DNA of 33,772 bases, taken from an uncultured Arenicella sp. GTDB taxonomy: Bacteria > Pseudomonadota > Gammaproteobacteria > Arenicellales > Arenicellaceae. This document shows, piece by piece, positions 23,666 through 31,401 of this stretch (positions are counted from its first letter, which is position 1; each line of letters starts with the position of its first letter). Location of the stretch: NCBI GenBank assembly GCA_937973905.1, contig CALJJR010000103.1:1-33772 (forward strand), read 5' to 3'. Below the pieces are notes generated by a model that saw nothing but the letters and a program-made list of their open reading frames with translations, searched no databases and had not been told where the DNA came from. The translations under genes and the position numbers were made by a program.

Positions 23666-24586
23666 TTAATCTCGCGCCAGTCTAAAGCCAATATGGTTGG
23701 TAGAGAAATCCGCTTCTTGCGGCTGTCGCGCAGTAGGTCGATAACGTTTGCAAAAGTTATTTGCGCACAGAAACGACCCACCTTTAATGGTGTAGTTGCC
23801 TATCGGCCCGCCAGCATAGGGTGTATTGGTCCATTCCCAAACATTGCCAATCATGTCAAACAAACCCAACTTGTTGGGCGCAAAACAACCCACTGGCGCC
23901 GCGCCTCGGTAACCGTCGGTACCAGCATCGAGTATTGGGAAGACTCCTTGCCAGGTATTCGCGATTGGGAGGCCATCGTTATCAAAGGCCCCCGAGCGAC
24001 TGTCAGTAGGGTCCCTCAAGCCTAAATGGGCGGCATACTCCCATTCAATTTCAGAAGGTAATCGCGCGTCTGACCATTTGGCGTAAGCGGCAGCATCATG
24101 ATAAGAAATATGCACAACCGGGTGATGAGGAACTGCTTCGTTTGAGCTTCCAGGCCCATTTGGTGATCGCCAAGTCGCCCCTTTGACCAACGACCAACGC
24201 CCCTCAGTTTGGCTGTCAAGCGAAGCAAAAACAGCTGAGCCTGCTGCCGGGTTTTGCACGTTCTTTTCAGCGTCTGTGACGTAGTTAGTGGCACGCACGA
24301 ACTCCGCAAACTGCGCATTAGTCACTTCGTGCGTCATCATTTCGAACGCCGAAACCGAAACCAGTTGTGCACGCCCCTCTTCAGGATATTCAGCGTTGGC
24401 CGACTTAGTAAACTCACCAGCAGGTATGTGTACAAACTGCGGACTGTGATTACGCTGACAAGCTGTTTCTGTCTCATCAGCCCCACAAGCGACCAAAGCA
24501 CAGCACAACATGATTGCAGCTAGATTTCTAATCGGCGATTGCAGTTTTTGCCAACTTTGGGGTAACAGGTGCTTTTCAGTTTTCAT
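23666..24586 (-). CDS. Formylglycine-generating enzyme family lipoprotein
   Basis: 306 residues. A type II signal with lipobox LVAC ends at C34, and the residue after it (Gly) favours the outer membrane. The rest is an FGE-sulfatase (SUMF1) domain with VHIPAGEF, MMTHEVTNAQFAEFVRATNYVT, RLPSEIEWEYAA, GLFDMIGNVWEWTNTPY and NHIGFRL. C274 and C279 in KGGSFLCANNFCKRYR match the copper-binding cysteine pair of true formylglycine-generating enzymes (C-x4-C), so oxidation of a sulfatase Cys to formylglycine is possible. Many relatives lacking this pair do other jobs. No sulfatase gene is in the window. The start overlaps the stop of the DUF1415 gene in ATGA, so translation is coupled. Confidence 0.88.
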   Translation of the reverse strand: MKTEKHLLPQSWQKLQSPIRNLAAIMLCCALVACGADETETACQRNHSPQFVHIPAGEFTKSANAEYPEEGRAQLVSVSAFEMMTHEVTNAQFAEFVRATNYVTDAEKNVQNPAAGSAVFASLDSQTEGRWSLVKGATWRSPNGPGSSNEAVPHHPVVHISYHDAAAYAKWSDARLPSEIEWEYAAHLGLRDPTDSRSGAFDNDGLPIANTWQGVFPILDAGTDGYRGAAPVGCFAPNKLGLFDMIGNVWEWTNTPYAGGPIGNYTIKGGSFLCANNFCKRYRPTARQPQEADFSTNHIGFRLARD

Positions 24587-25164
24587 GAACTCTTGCGTAA
24601 AAGTTGCGAGATTGCAGCTGCGCCCATCTGTTTCATCAAGGCAATATTTCTCGTCGGGATGTCGTGGGTATCAGGGTAGGCAGCAATGGCGTATGCAACG
24701 CTGGCTTCGCGCAAAATGTGAAATATCGGGTATGGCGCGCGATTAGTGTAGTTCTCAACATCGTCTTGCTCAGTGCCAGCGAACTGATAATTGGGGTGGA
24801 AACTGGCGATCTGGTAGACGCCATCCAAATTGAGGCCCACAAGTAGAGCATCAACGGCATTTAGAAACTGATTGTAGTCACTAAATTCGCTGAATAGATT
24901 GGGAGTGATGAATAAAGAAGTCTCGATTTCAGCATCCGCATCAAGCCGATTAAATTCAGCCACCAACTCCTCCAGCACCGCTTCTTCAGTAGTACTAATA
25001 CTCACTGCGAAACGAATTTTGTCCTCTTTTAGTACACCACCCGCAAAGGGGCAAATGTTGAGCTTGACTACGAATTCTTCCAGCCACTGCACGACTGAAG
25101 CTACGATTTCGTCACTTTGATACTGTGGATTTGTCAATTGAGAACTCTGTAGATCACTAGTCAT
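24583..25164 (-). CDS. DUF1415 family protein
   Basis: 193-residue soluble protein of a conserved but uncharacterised family common in gammaproteobacteria. Recognisable parts are VVQWLEEFVVKLNICPFAGG (about 24-43), FNRLDADAEIETSLFITPNL, GVYQIASFHPNYQFAG, and NYTNRAPYPIFHILRE. No catalytic residues are established; the CPFA and HPNYQF phrases are the most conserved and would be the first places to look. It is the upstream member of an ATGA-overlapped pair with the lipoprotein FGE gene and is divergent from the two-component system. Confidence 0.88.
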   Translation of the reverse strand: MTSDLQSSQLTNPQYQSDEIVASVVQWLEEFVVKLNICPFAGGVLKEDKIRFAVSISTTEEAVLEELVAEFNRLDADAEIETSLFITPNLFSEFSDYNQFLNAVDALLVGLNLDGVYQIASFHPNYQFAGTEQDDVENYTNRAPYPIFHILREASVAYAIAAYPDTHDIPTRNIALMKQMGAAAISQLLRKSS

Positions 25165-25171
25165 AGGTATG

Positions 25172-25198
25172 TTGACGGATATGGTTTTGTGTTATCAA
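25172..25198 (+). promoter_or_regulatory. Weak promoter candidate for the response regulator gene
   Basis: TTGACG at 25172-25177 and TATCAA at 25193-25198 are spaced 15 bases apart, close to but shorter than the optimum. They lie 31 bases before the ATG at 25229. Just downstream, AGTGACT and AGTGATT form a direct repeat at 25201-25217 with a 10-base period, a possible site for the regulator itself. Confidence 0.3.
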
Positions 25199-25228
25199 TG
25201 AGTGACTAAGAGTGATTGACCATTTGTT

Positions 25229-25936
25229 ATGCAAAATAAGTTTAGCGTCGTTGTATTAGAAGACGAACTCACTACTCGTGAGCGGTTGGTGCGCGTCATA
25301 ACAAGCAGCGAACAGTTTACCTGCCTAGCCGCTTGCGAGACACTGGCTGCAGGTCGTCGCGCCCTGGACGAGTTTACCCCAGATATCCTGCTCCTTGATA
25401 TCGATCTGCCCGATGGCAATGGCCTAGAATTGATTTCATACCTAGAAGGTGAAAGAGCTAAAACCAAACCGGTGGTGGTGACGGTATTTGAAGACAGCCG
25501 TCACGTTATGGAAGCAATTAGCGTGGGTGCAGCAGGCTATGTACTGAAAGATGACCCCTCTATCTCAATCGAACAAGCCTTACTTATGATACTTGAAGGC
25601 GGCGCTCCTATAAGCCCAGCGATTGCTCGACAAATATTACTCAAGTTCAAAGACACGCAAGCAACGTCAGACGATGCTACTGATGAGCTCTCATCCGAAG
25701 TAGCAGAGGATGCCCCAGAAGAACATAAAAAAATCGAGTCGTTGACGCCCAGGGAGCGGGAAATACTCGTTATGGTCAGTGATGGTTTTACCGACAAGGA
25801 GATTGCGCGTGAGAAAAATATTTCCTATTACACCGTGACCACGCATGTAAAACGGATCTATCAAAAGCTCAGCGTTAAGACCCGTGTAGAGGCCGCTCGT
25901 CAGGCAATAAAACACGGTATTATTGCGCAAACTTAG
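25229..25936 (+). CDS. LuxR/NarL-type response regulator
   Basis: 235 residues. The receiver domain (about 5-120) has the acidic pair E11/D12, phospho-acceptor D57 in LLLDIDLPDGNG, T85 and K107. An unusually acidic linker (about 143-168, rich in Asp/Glu/Ser) leads to a LuxR-type HTH (about 170-232) with LTPREREILVMVSDGFTDKE and ISYYTVTTHVKRIYQKL. It acts as a phosphorylation-dependent DNA-binding protein. The kinase gene begins 20 bases after its stop, so the two form a pair. No obvious target gene is adjacent; the divergent DUF1415/FGE pair is the closest candidate. Confidence 0.94.
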   Translation: MQNKFSVVVLEDELTTRERLVRVITSSEQFTCLAACETLAAGRRALDEFTPDILLLDIDLPDGNGLELISYLEGERAKTKPVVVTVFEDSRHVMEAISVGAAGYVLKDDPSISIEQALLMILEGGAPISPAIARQILLKFKDTQATSDDATDELSSEVAEDAPEEHKKIESLTPREREILVMVSDGFTDKEIAREKNISYYTVTTHVKRIYQKLSVKTRVEAARQAIKHGIIAQT

Positions 25937-25956
25937 CTCAATATTCCCACCTCTTC

Positions 25957-27828
25957 TTGCCTGAATCCCCTCCAATCCGCCGCCGTGTTTTCGTTTTCCA
26001 CAGCGTCGCGCTGCTGGCAGTATCCGTGGTTATTTTAGTCGGCATATTCACTCCTGAATTCTCCTTCTTTAAAACACCAGCCGCCGAAGTAGTTCTTACT
26101 CAAGGTGAACGAATCAGCGGGGCAGAATTAAGCAATGCGTTTGATTCGTCAGGGGAATCAGAACTAATATCTCTACCCTTCGACGCGAGAAATCACCAGT
26201 TTAATTCCTCAGAACACTGGTTTCGATTTCGCTTTGAGTATGCAACACGGACGGATCGGCCGATCTCGATCTATTTGCCAACCGTGCGTCAAAATGTGGC
26301 GCTCTACCTAAACGGGCAATGGGTAGCTCAAGGTGGTGATTTTGAGCCTCATTTGGCGAGGCTTTGGAATCACCCTCAGCTGTACACGCTACCAAGCGGC
26401 TTACTCAACGATTCCAATACACTGACCATTCGCTTGGTAAGTCACCGCCCTCAGGTGGGTTATCTCAGTGAAGTCTATATCGGCGACCCTGAGTCATTGC
26501 ATGGCGCTTGGCAATGGCGCTATGCAATCAAAGTTACGTGGTTAGAGATCACTTCTATTTTGTTGATCGTGATCGGCCTAATTAATCTCTATCTATGGAC
26601 TCTTCGCAAAAGCGAGTCTTTTTATCTTTGGTATTCATTGGCGGCGCTGTTTTGGGGCGCGCGCGGAATTTTATTGGTGTGGCCGGTCATTCCTATCACT
26701 GATGAGCTACGGGTACTACTGCGGTTACTGACGCTGGGCTATGGCATCGTATTCGTGGTGTTGTTTAATCAACGTTATTTTGGTTTTAAAAATCGCTGGT
26801 TTGATATCGGCTTATTTATTTACTGCGTGCCAGCCGTGATCCCGATGTTTTTCATGAGCATGGATCAACTGCTGTTCTACGGTCACCAAGTATGGGTGCG
26901 CGGCAATCTTATTCTCGGGATTGTGATCGCGGTTCAACTGATGGTCCTTTTCCTCAAGCATCACAAATTAGATGCAGCCTATTTATTGTATTCAGGCTTA
27001 CCGTTGTTAATGCTCGGATTTAGGGACATGTTAGTACTCACGGATCGCTGGAGCCCAGAGAATGGCTTTCTCATCAACCATGCCACACCACCTGCTCTAA
27101 TCATCGCCATGTGGTTTATTCTGCGGAGACTATCCAATTCACTTGAATACGCCAGACATCTCAATGTCACACTAGAGCAGCGCGTGGAGGACAGTCGCCG
27201 CGAGGTAGTCGCCAGCTATCAGAGACAAGAACAACTTCAACAGCAGAAACTTCTCAGTGACGAGCGTGAACGAATCATGCGTGACATGCACGATGGTCTT
27301 GGTGGTCATCTGATTGGTATTAAATCCTTGATGGACAGCAACCAACCAAAGCTGGTTGATATCAACAACTACGTCGAACGCGCATTGGTTGATCTGCGCC
27401 TCGTCATCAATTCGCTCGACCCAGGTTCACAACGAGTTTCAAGCCTGCTCGGTTCTTTACGTAATCGCTGGCAACGCGCAGCAGACAACAAAAATTGCAC
27501 CCTAGAATGGCGCGTCGCCAGTTCCAACCAAGGTAGAGTTCTGGGGCCCGACAAAACACTGCAATTGATGAGAATTCTCGAAGAAGCGTTTACTAATACG
27601 ATTAAACACGGCGACGTCGGCATCATAGAACTGTCTTCGGGTCGCGATGAGGTCAAGCAAACGGCCTGGATCCAACTTAAAAACCCCTACACTCCACGCA
27701 ATGATCATTCTGCTGGTCGAGGACTTGCCAATATGCAACAACGCGCCGATAAAATTGGCGCTGAGATCTGCTTTTTGAAAGCGAACGATGAATTCTTAGT
27801 ACGCGTTGAGCTGCCGCTGGCTAATTAG
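25957..27828 (+). CDS. Membrane sensor histidine kinase (7TM-type sensor, HisKA_3)
   Basis: 623 residues. A membrane segment lies at about 14-31. A periplasmic jelly-roll-like sensor lies at about 45-180 (SSEHWFRFRFEYA, NVALYLNGQWVAQGGDFEPH). About seven membrane segments run from 195 to 392, and a coiled coil lies at about 395-435. The HisKA_3 domain has phospho-acceptor H445 in ERIMRDMHDGLGGHL. The ATPase domain shows LEEAFTNTIKHG and GRGLANMQQRADKIGAEI. The layout resembles 7TMR-DISM kinases that sense extracellular ligands, often carbohydrates, but the ligand is unknown. The start is TTG at 25957 with no Shine-Dalgarno sequence; coupling to the response regulator just upstream probably helps initiation. 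Confidence 0.9.
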   Translation: MPESPPIRRRVFVFHSVALLAVSVVILVGIFTPEFSFFKTPAAEVVLTQGERISGAELSNAFDSSGESELISLPFDARNHQFNSSEHWFRFRFEYATRTDRPISIYLPTVRQNVALYLNGQWVAQGGDFEPHLARLWNHPQLYTLPSGLLNDSNTLTIRLVSHRPQVGYLSEVYIGDPESLHGAWQWRYAIKVTWLEITSILLIVIGLINLYLWTLRKSESFYLWYSLAALFWGARGILLVWPVIPITDELRVLLRLLTLGYGIVFVVLFNQRYFGFKNRWFDIGLFIYCVPAVIPMFFMSMDQLLFYGHQVWVRGNLILGIVIAVQLMVLFLKHHKLDAAYLLYSGLPLLMLGFRDMLVLTDRWSPENGFLINHATPPALIIAMWFILRRLSNSLEYARHLNVTLEQRVEDSRREVVASYQRQEQLQQQKLLSDERERIMRDMHDGLGGHLIGIKSLMDSNQPKLVDINNYVERALVDLRLVINSLDPGSQRVSSLLGSLRNRWQRAADNKNCTLEWRVASSNQGRVLGPDKTLQLMRILEEAFTNTIKHGDVGIIELSSGRDEVKQTAWIQLKNPYTPRNDHSAGRGLANMQQRADKIGAEICFLKANDEFLVRVELPLAN

Positions 27829-27835
27829 GCCGAAC

Positions 27836-28825
27836 CTAATGTTGTAGAGAATATAGACCCAAATTCGCCATAAGGGCGCGATCATGTTCGACAGATGCAT
27901 TATTGGTGGTCAACAGTTCATCGCCATAAAAAACCGAGTTGGCGCCAGCGAAAAAGCACATCGCCTGCATTTGATCATTCATGGTTTCGCGACCCGCGGA
28001 TAATCGAACATAACTGGTTGGCATGGTGATTCTGGCCACAGCAATAGTACGAATAAATTCGAACTCATCCAGATCAGCCTCATTCTCTAGTGGCGTACCT
28101 GGCACTTTAATCAGTTGGTTAATGGGTACGCTTTGCGGCGGGGTTGGCAAACTCGCTAAGGTCGCAAGCATGGCAGCACGATCTGAGCGACTCTCACCCA
28201 TCCCCACTATTCCGCCACTGCACACATTCATTCCCGCATCTCGTACGTGAGCCAGAGTATCTAATCGGTCTTGATAGGTTCTGGTGGTAATTATCTCGGC
28301 GTAATAGTCCTCAGACGTATCCAAATTATGGTTGTAGTAATCCAAGCCTGCTGCGCTCAAGCTTTCTGCCTGAACTTGTGTCAGCATACCGAGTGTGGCA
28401 CAGGTTTCTAGGCCCAACGCTTTCACTTGGCGAACGGCTTCTTCAACCACAAGCAAATCTTTGTCTTTAGGGCTGCGCCATGCTGCGCCCATGCAGAATC
28501 GACCCGCGCCTGCTTGTTTGGCGCGTTTTGCCGCTGCTACGATGGCATCAATACGCATCAGACGTTCTGCCGACAATCCGGTTTTGAAGCGCGCGCTTTG
28601 TGGGCAATATTTACAATCTTCCGGGCAGGCGCCCGTTTTAATGCTTAGCAGACTGCTCAGTTGCAGCTCATTGGGATCAAAGTGTTTGCGGTGAACGCTA
28701 TGCGCTTGAAACAGCAAATCATTGAACGGCAATTCAAACAAGGCTTCAACTTGAGCCGTAGTGAAACGAGGCGCTGAACTCTCTACTTTAAGGGCATGAG
28801 TGGCTTCGGATAGGGATACAGACAT
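27836..28825 (-). CDS. bioB: Biotin synthase
   Basis: 329-residue radical SAM enzyme that inserts sulfur into dethiobiotin. The [4Fe-4S] motif is [19 protein letters not shown], with C67, C71 and C74. Other signatures are [27 protein letters not shown] and [10 protein letters not shown], plus SIFYGD-like [14 protein letters not shown] near the C-terminus. I start at ATG 28825 ([12 protein letters not shown]); upstream in-frame codons to 28978 do not resemble BioB and overlap the divergent gene. The gene stands alone: no bioA, F, C or D in the window. It converges with the histidine kinase gene (7 bases between stops) and is divergent from the tandem DSBA gene. Confidence 0.96.
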   Translation of the reverse strand: MSVSLSEATHALKVESSAPRFTTAQVEALFELPFNDLLFQAHSVHRKHFDPNELQLSSLLSIKTGACPEDCKYCPQSARFKTGLSAERLMRIDAIVAAAKRAKQAGAGRFCMGAAWRSPKDKDLLVVEEAVRQVKALGLETCATLGMLTQVQAESLSAAGLDYYNHNLDTSEDYYAEIITTRTYQDRLDTLAHVRDAGMNVCSGGIVGMGESRSDRAAMLATLASLPTPPQSVPINQLIKVPGTPLENEADLDEFEFIRTIAVARITMPTSYVRLSAGRETMNDQMQAMCFFAGANSVFYGDELLTTNNASVEHDRALMANLGLYSLQH

Positions 28826-28976
28826 ACAACAATGAATGGAATGGCTAATACAAATTCGGCTAGCGATTATAAACTGGTGAAGCCAGCCCGCGCTGATTCT
28901 GCTGCAAAATAATTTGGCATCAATAGACATAAGCGCTAGCCTAGGTTGAAAGAGCGTAAAAATAATTCGACAGCAC

Positions 28977-30134
28977 ATGGTTGCAAGCCAAACTCAAGCA
29001 GATTCCATCCTACATACGGACCCACTACAGTCTGCTCATCCGGCTATTGTCTACCTCGACTTTAAAAGCCCGTACGCCTACCTTGCGGTTGAGCCAACCA
29101 GACGCTTAGAAGCAGAACTGGGCATTGAGTTTGATTGGCGACCCTTCGTATTGGATATCCCTAGCTACTTAGGTAGTGCGAAGCTCGACGCGCAAGGACG
29201 GGTGATCGAACAAGAGCGAACTCCGGCTCAGTGGGCGGCGGTTAAATACGCTTACTACGATTGTAGAAGATACGCCAATGTGGCCGGTCTCACGATTCGC
29301 GGTACAACCAAGATTTGGGACACCAATCTGGTGGCAACCGCTATGTGGTGGGTAAAGAAGTGCGCGCTATCCACACTGCCGCAGTTTATCGATGCCATCT
29401 ACCAACCGTTCTGGAAACGCGAACTCGATGCTCACAGCATCACTGCGCTCAACAATATACTCACCAGTGTAGACTTAGATCACGGCGCGTTTACCACTTG
29501 GGCAGAACGCGAAGGATCGGAGTTCAACAAGGATTTTCAGAGTCGCGCTTTCGAATTAGGTGTTTATGGCGTACCCACCTACGTAGTTAACAATGAGTTG
29601 TTTTTTGGCCGTGAGCATTTACCGCGGATTGGATGGTTGCTTGGTGAGCAACATGAATCACCCCCGGATATTGCCAATTCACTACCCATGAACGCGACTT
29701 TGCCGCGAATTAATTCGGCGCAAATTCATATCGGAATCGACAACTCTTGGGATGCATTGCTCGCCATTCCCCTGCTCGTGCGCTCCTTAGAACAACGCCG
29801 CGTAAGTGCGAGTTGGTATCGAATTAGTTCTCAAGAGCTGGACGATTTACTGCCACACGATCCCAGCAATGTTCGCGGTTCAATACATCGCGAGTATCGT
29901 GCTCGCAACGCAGAAATAAATCAACATCGATATGTAGGCCATGATCAGAGTAGTGACGACCTGCCAGAGTTGATCAATCAAGCCATCGATGACTCGAACA
30001 TCCAGCTACTAAGAAACCCTCCTAAGGTCTTGGCCTCATCCCCAATGCCGGGCATTTCAATTACCTTGGGCGATCAACATATGATTGGTCGTCAGCACCT
30101 GCCACTAATTAACGCACTTCTGGATAAAATTTGA
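28977..30134 (+). CDS. Tandem DSBA/HCCA-isomerase-fold protein
   Basis: 385 residues. The first domain (about 22-224) is a kappa-GST/2-hydroxychromene-2-carboxylate isomerase-type DSBA fold: [15 protein letters not shown] with the serine S31 where GSH-dependent members have their active residue, [17 protein letters not shown], and [18 protein letters not shown] with a cis-proline at P200. The second half (about 246-385) looks like a shortened copy: it starts [16 protein letters not shown] and ends [19 protein letters not shown], mirroring the first domain. The helical insertion is much reduced and the SPY motif is lost. Glutathione-linked isomerase or oxidoreductase activity is expected for the first half only. 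The stop overlaps the TTG start of the M19 gene, so the pair is coupled. The start ATG has a weak Shine-Dalgarno sequence. Confidence 0.85.
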   Translation: MVASQTQADSILHTDPLQSAHPAIVYLDFKSPYAYLAVEPTRRLEAELGIEFDWRPFVLDIPSYLGSAKLDAQGRVIEQERTPAQWAAVKYAYYDCRRYANVAGLTIRGTTKIWDTNLVATAMWWVKKCALSTLPQFIDAIYQPFWKRELDAHSITALNNILTSVDLDHGAFTTWAEREGSEFNKDFQSRAFELGVYGVPTYVVNNELFFGREHLPRIGWLLGEQHESPPDIANSLPMNATLPRINSAQIHIGIDNSWDALLAIPLLVRSLEQRRVSASWYRISSQELDDLLPHDPSNVRGSIHREYRARNAEINQHRYVGHDQSSDDLPELINQAIDDSNIQLLRNPPKVLASSPMPGISITLGDQHMIGRQHLPLINALLDKI

Positions 30135-31396
30135 ATATTCGCAATAGACACTTAATCTTGCTGGCGGCTGTCCTTGCAGGCTGCTCCACAACGCCGCTAG
30201 TTAGCCCCAAATCACAGAATTTAGCGTCCCAAGATATCCATCAACAAGCGCTCGTCATTGATGCGCATGCCGATATAGAAATACCCTCGAACTATTCTAT
30301 TTACGTCGGTGAGGATGGTCGATCTAGAGTCGAGCCTGCAAAGCTACGGGTTGGCCAGGTAGATGCAGTGGTGATGACCATCAGCAAAAGCCTAATTCCG
30401 CGCACTGCGGAGGGGTATGCCGCTGCTCGCGCAACCGCGAATGAAGAATTACAAGCGGTCTTGGATCTAACCGCAGACCCAGATGACGACTTAGTCTTGA
30501 TCAAATCAAGCTCGGAGTTAGTTACTTCTGTAGAGCACGATCAACATGGGCTGATCTTAGGCTTTCAGAATGCTGCCATGCTTGGCGAAGACGTCGACGG
30601 CATCGACGAGTTTTATGCCGCTGGCGTGCGCATGTTTGCGTTGACGCATTTAGGCCACAATAGCTATGCGGATTCATCACGGCCTTTCTTTATTGCTGAG
30701 TTAGGAAAACACGAACCTGAATCTGAACACGGCGGTTTATCTGACCTAGGCCGCCAAGCGATACAACGCATCAACGAACTGGGCGCCATGGTTGATGTGT
30801 CCCAGTTATCCAAACAAGCAACCTTACAAGCCGCTGCGCTTTCCACAGCACCCGTGATAGCCAGCCACTCCAATGTGCGAGCCATCACGGATGTAACGCG
30901 GAGCTTGTCGAATGAAGAAATTGATCTGATCGCAGAGAAAGGCGGCGTAGTTCACGTCACCCCATTTCGAGCCTATATGTACGACTCTAGCGATGCAGAG
31001 CTGGACACGAAAATTCGAGCAGCGCGCCGCACAGCAGGAATTATGGAAGACTATTACTACCCTTTTGAGCTTTATTGGGAGATGGACGACCCAATTGCAA
31101 AAAGAACCTTCCTAACCACAGTTAGCGACCTCATTGGACCTGGCAGCCTCGATTTACTCGTTGATCACATTGACTATATCGTGCAGCGAGTAGGCATCGA
31201 ACACGTTGGCATTGGTTCAGATTTTAATCATGGTGGAGGCGTTGAGGGTTTTCAAGATGCCAGCGAGGCTGCCAATATAACGACCAAACTGATTGAGCGA
31301 GGTTACACCCAAGAGCAGATCAATTTGATCTGGGGCGGGAATTTTTTGCGGGTTTGGAAAGCCGCTGAACAGGCGAGTCGTCATCCAGCAAATTGA
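30131..31396 (+). CDS. Peptidase M19 (membrane dipeptidase) family lipoprotein with altered metal ligands
   Basis: 421 residues. Lipoprotein signal with lipobox LAGC at C18. The TIM-barrel M19 domain shows VIDAHADIE (H46, D48), ASHSNVR (H246) and VGIGSDFNHGGG (the catalytic aspartate). The metal-bridging Glu of renal dipeptidase is replaced by Q146 (LGFQNA), and the ligand His in the DxSH motif is replaced by Q225 (VDVSQLS). Three of the five classical ligands remain, so a single-metal site or a different reaction is possible. The usual family reaction is hydrolysis of dipeptides. The start is TTG at 30131, overlapping the upstream stop in TTGA. It converges with the glycoside-hydrolase-like gene, with 5 bases between stops. 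Confidence 0.88.
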   Translation: MNIRNRHLILLAAVLAGCSTTPLVSPKSQNLASQDIHQQALVIDAHADIEIPSNYSIYVGEDGRSRVEPAKLRVGQVDAVVMTISKSLIPRTAEGYAAARATANEELQAVLDLTADPDDDLVLIKSSSELVTSVEHDQHGLILGFQNAAMLGEDVDGIDEFYAAGVRMFALTHLGHNSYADSSRPFFIAELGKHEPESEHGGLSDLGRQAIQRINELGAMVDVSQLSKQATLQAAALSTAPVIASHSNVRAITDVTRSLSNEEIDLIAEKGGVVHVTPFRAYMYDSSDAELDTKIRAARRTAGIMEDYYYPFELYWEMDDPIAKRTFLTTVSDLIGPGSLDLLVDHIDYIVQRVGIEHVGIGSDFNHGGGVEGFQDASEAANITTKLIERGYTQEQINLIWGGNFLRVWKAAEQASRHPAN

Positions 31397-31401
31397 TTAG
31401 C

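Noticed and set aside
28826-28976. BirA operator between bioB and the divergent gene
   Set aside because: I looked for a TTGTAAACC...GGTTTACAA type palindrome and did not find one.
28826-28978. N-terminal extension of bioB by 51 residues
   Set aside because: The added residues do not resemble BioB, would overlap the divergent tandem DSBA gene start, and the ATG at 28825 gives the normal BioB length.
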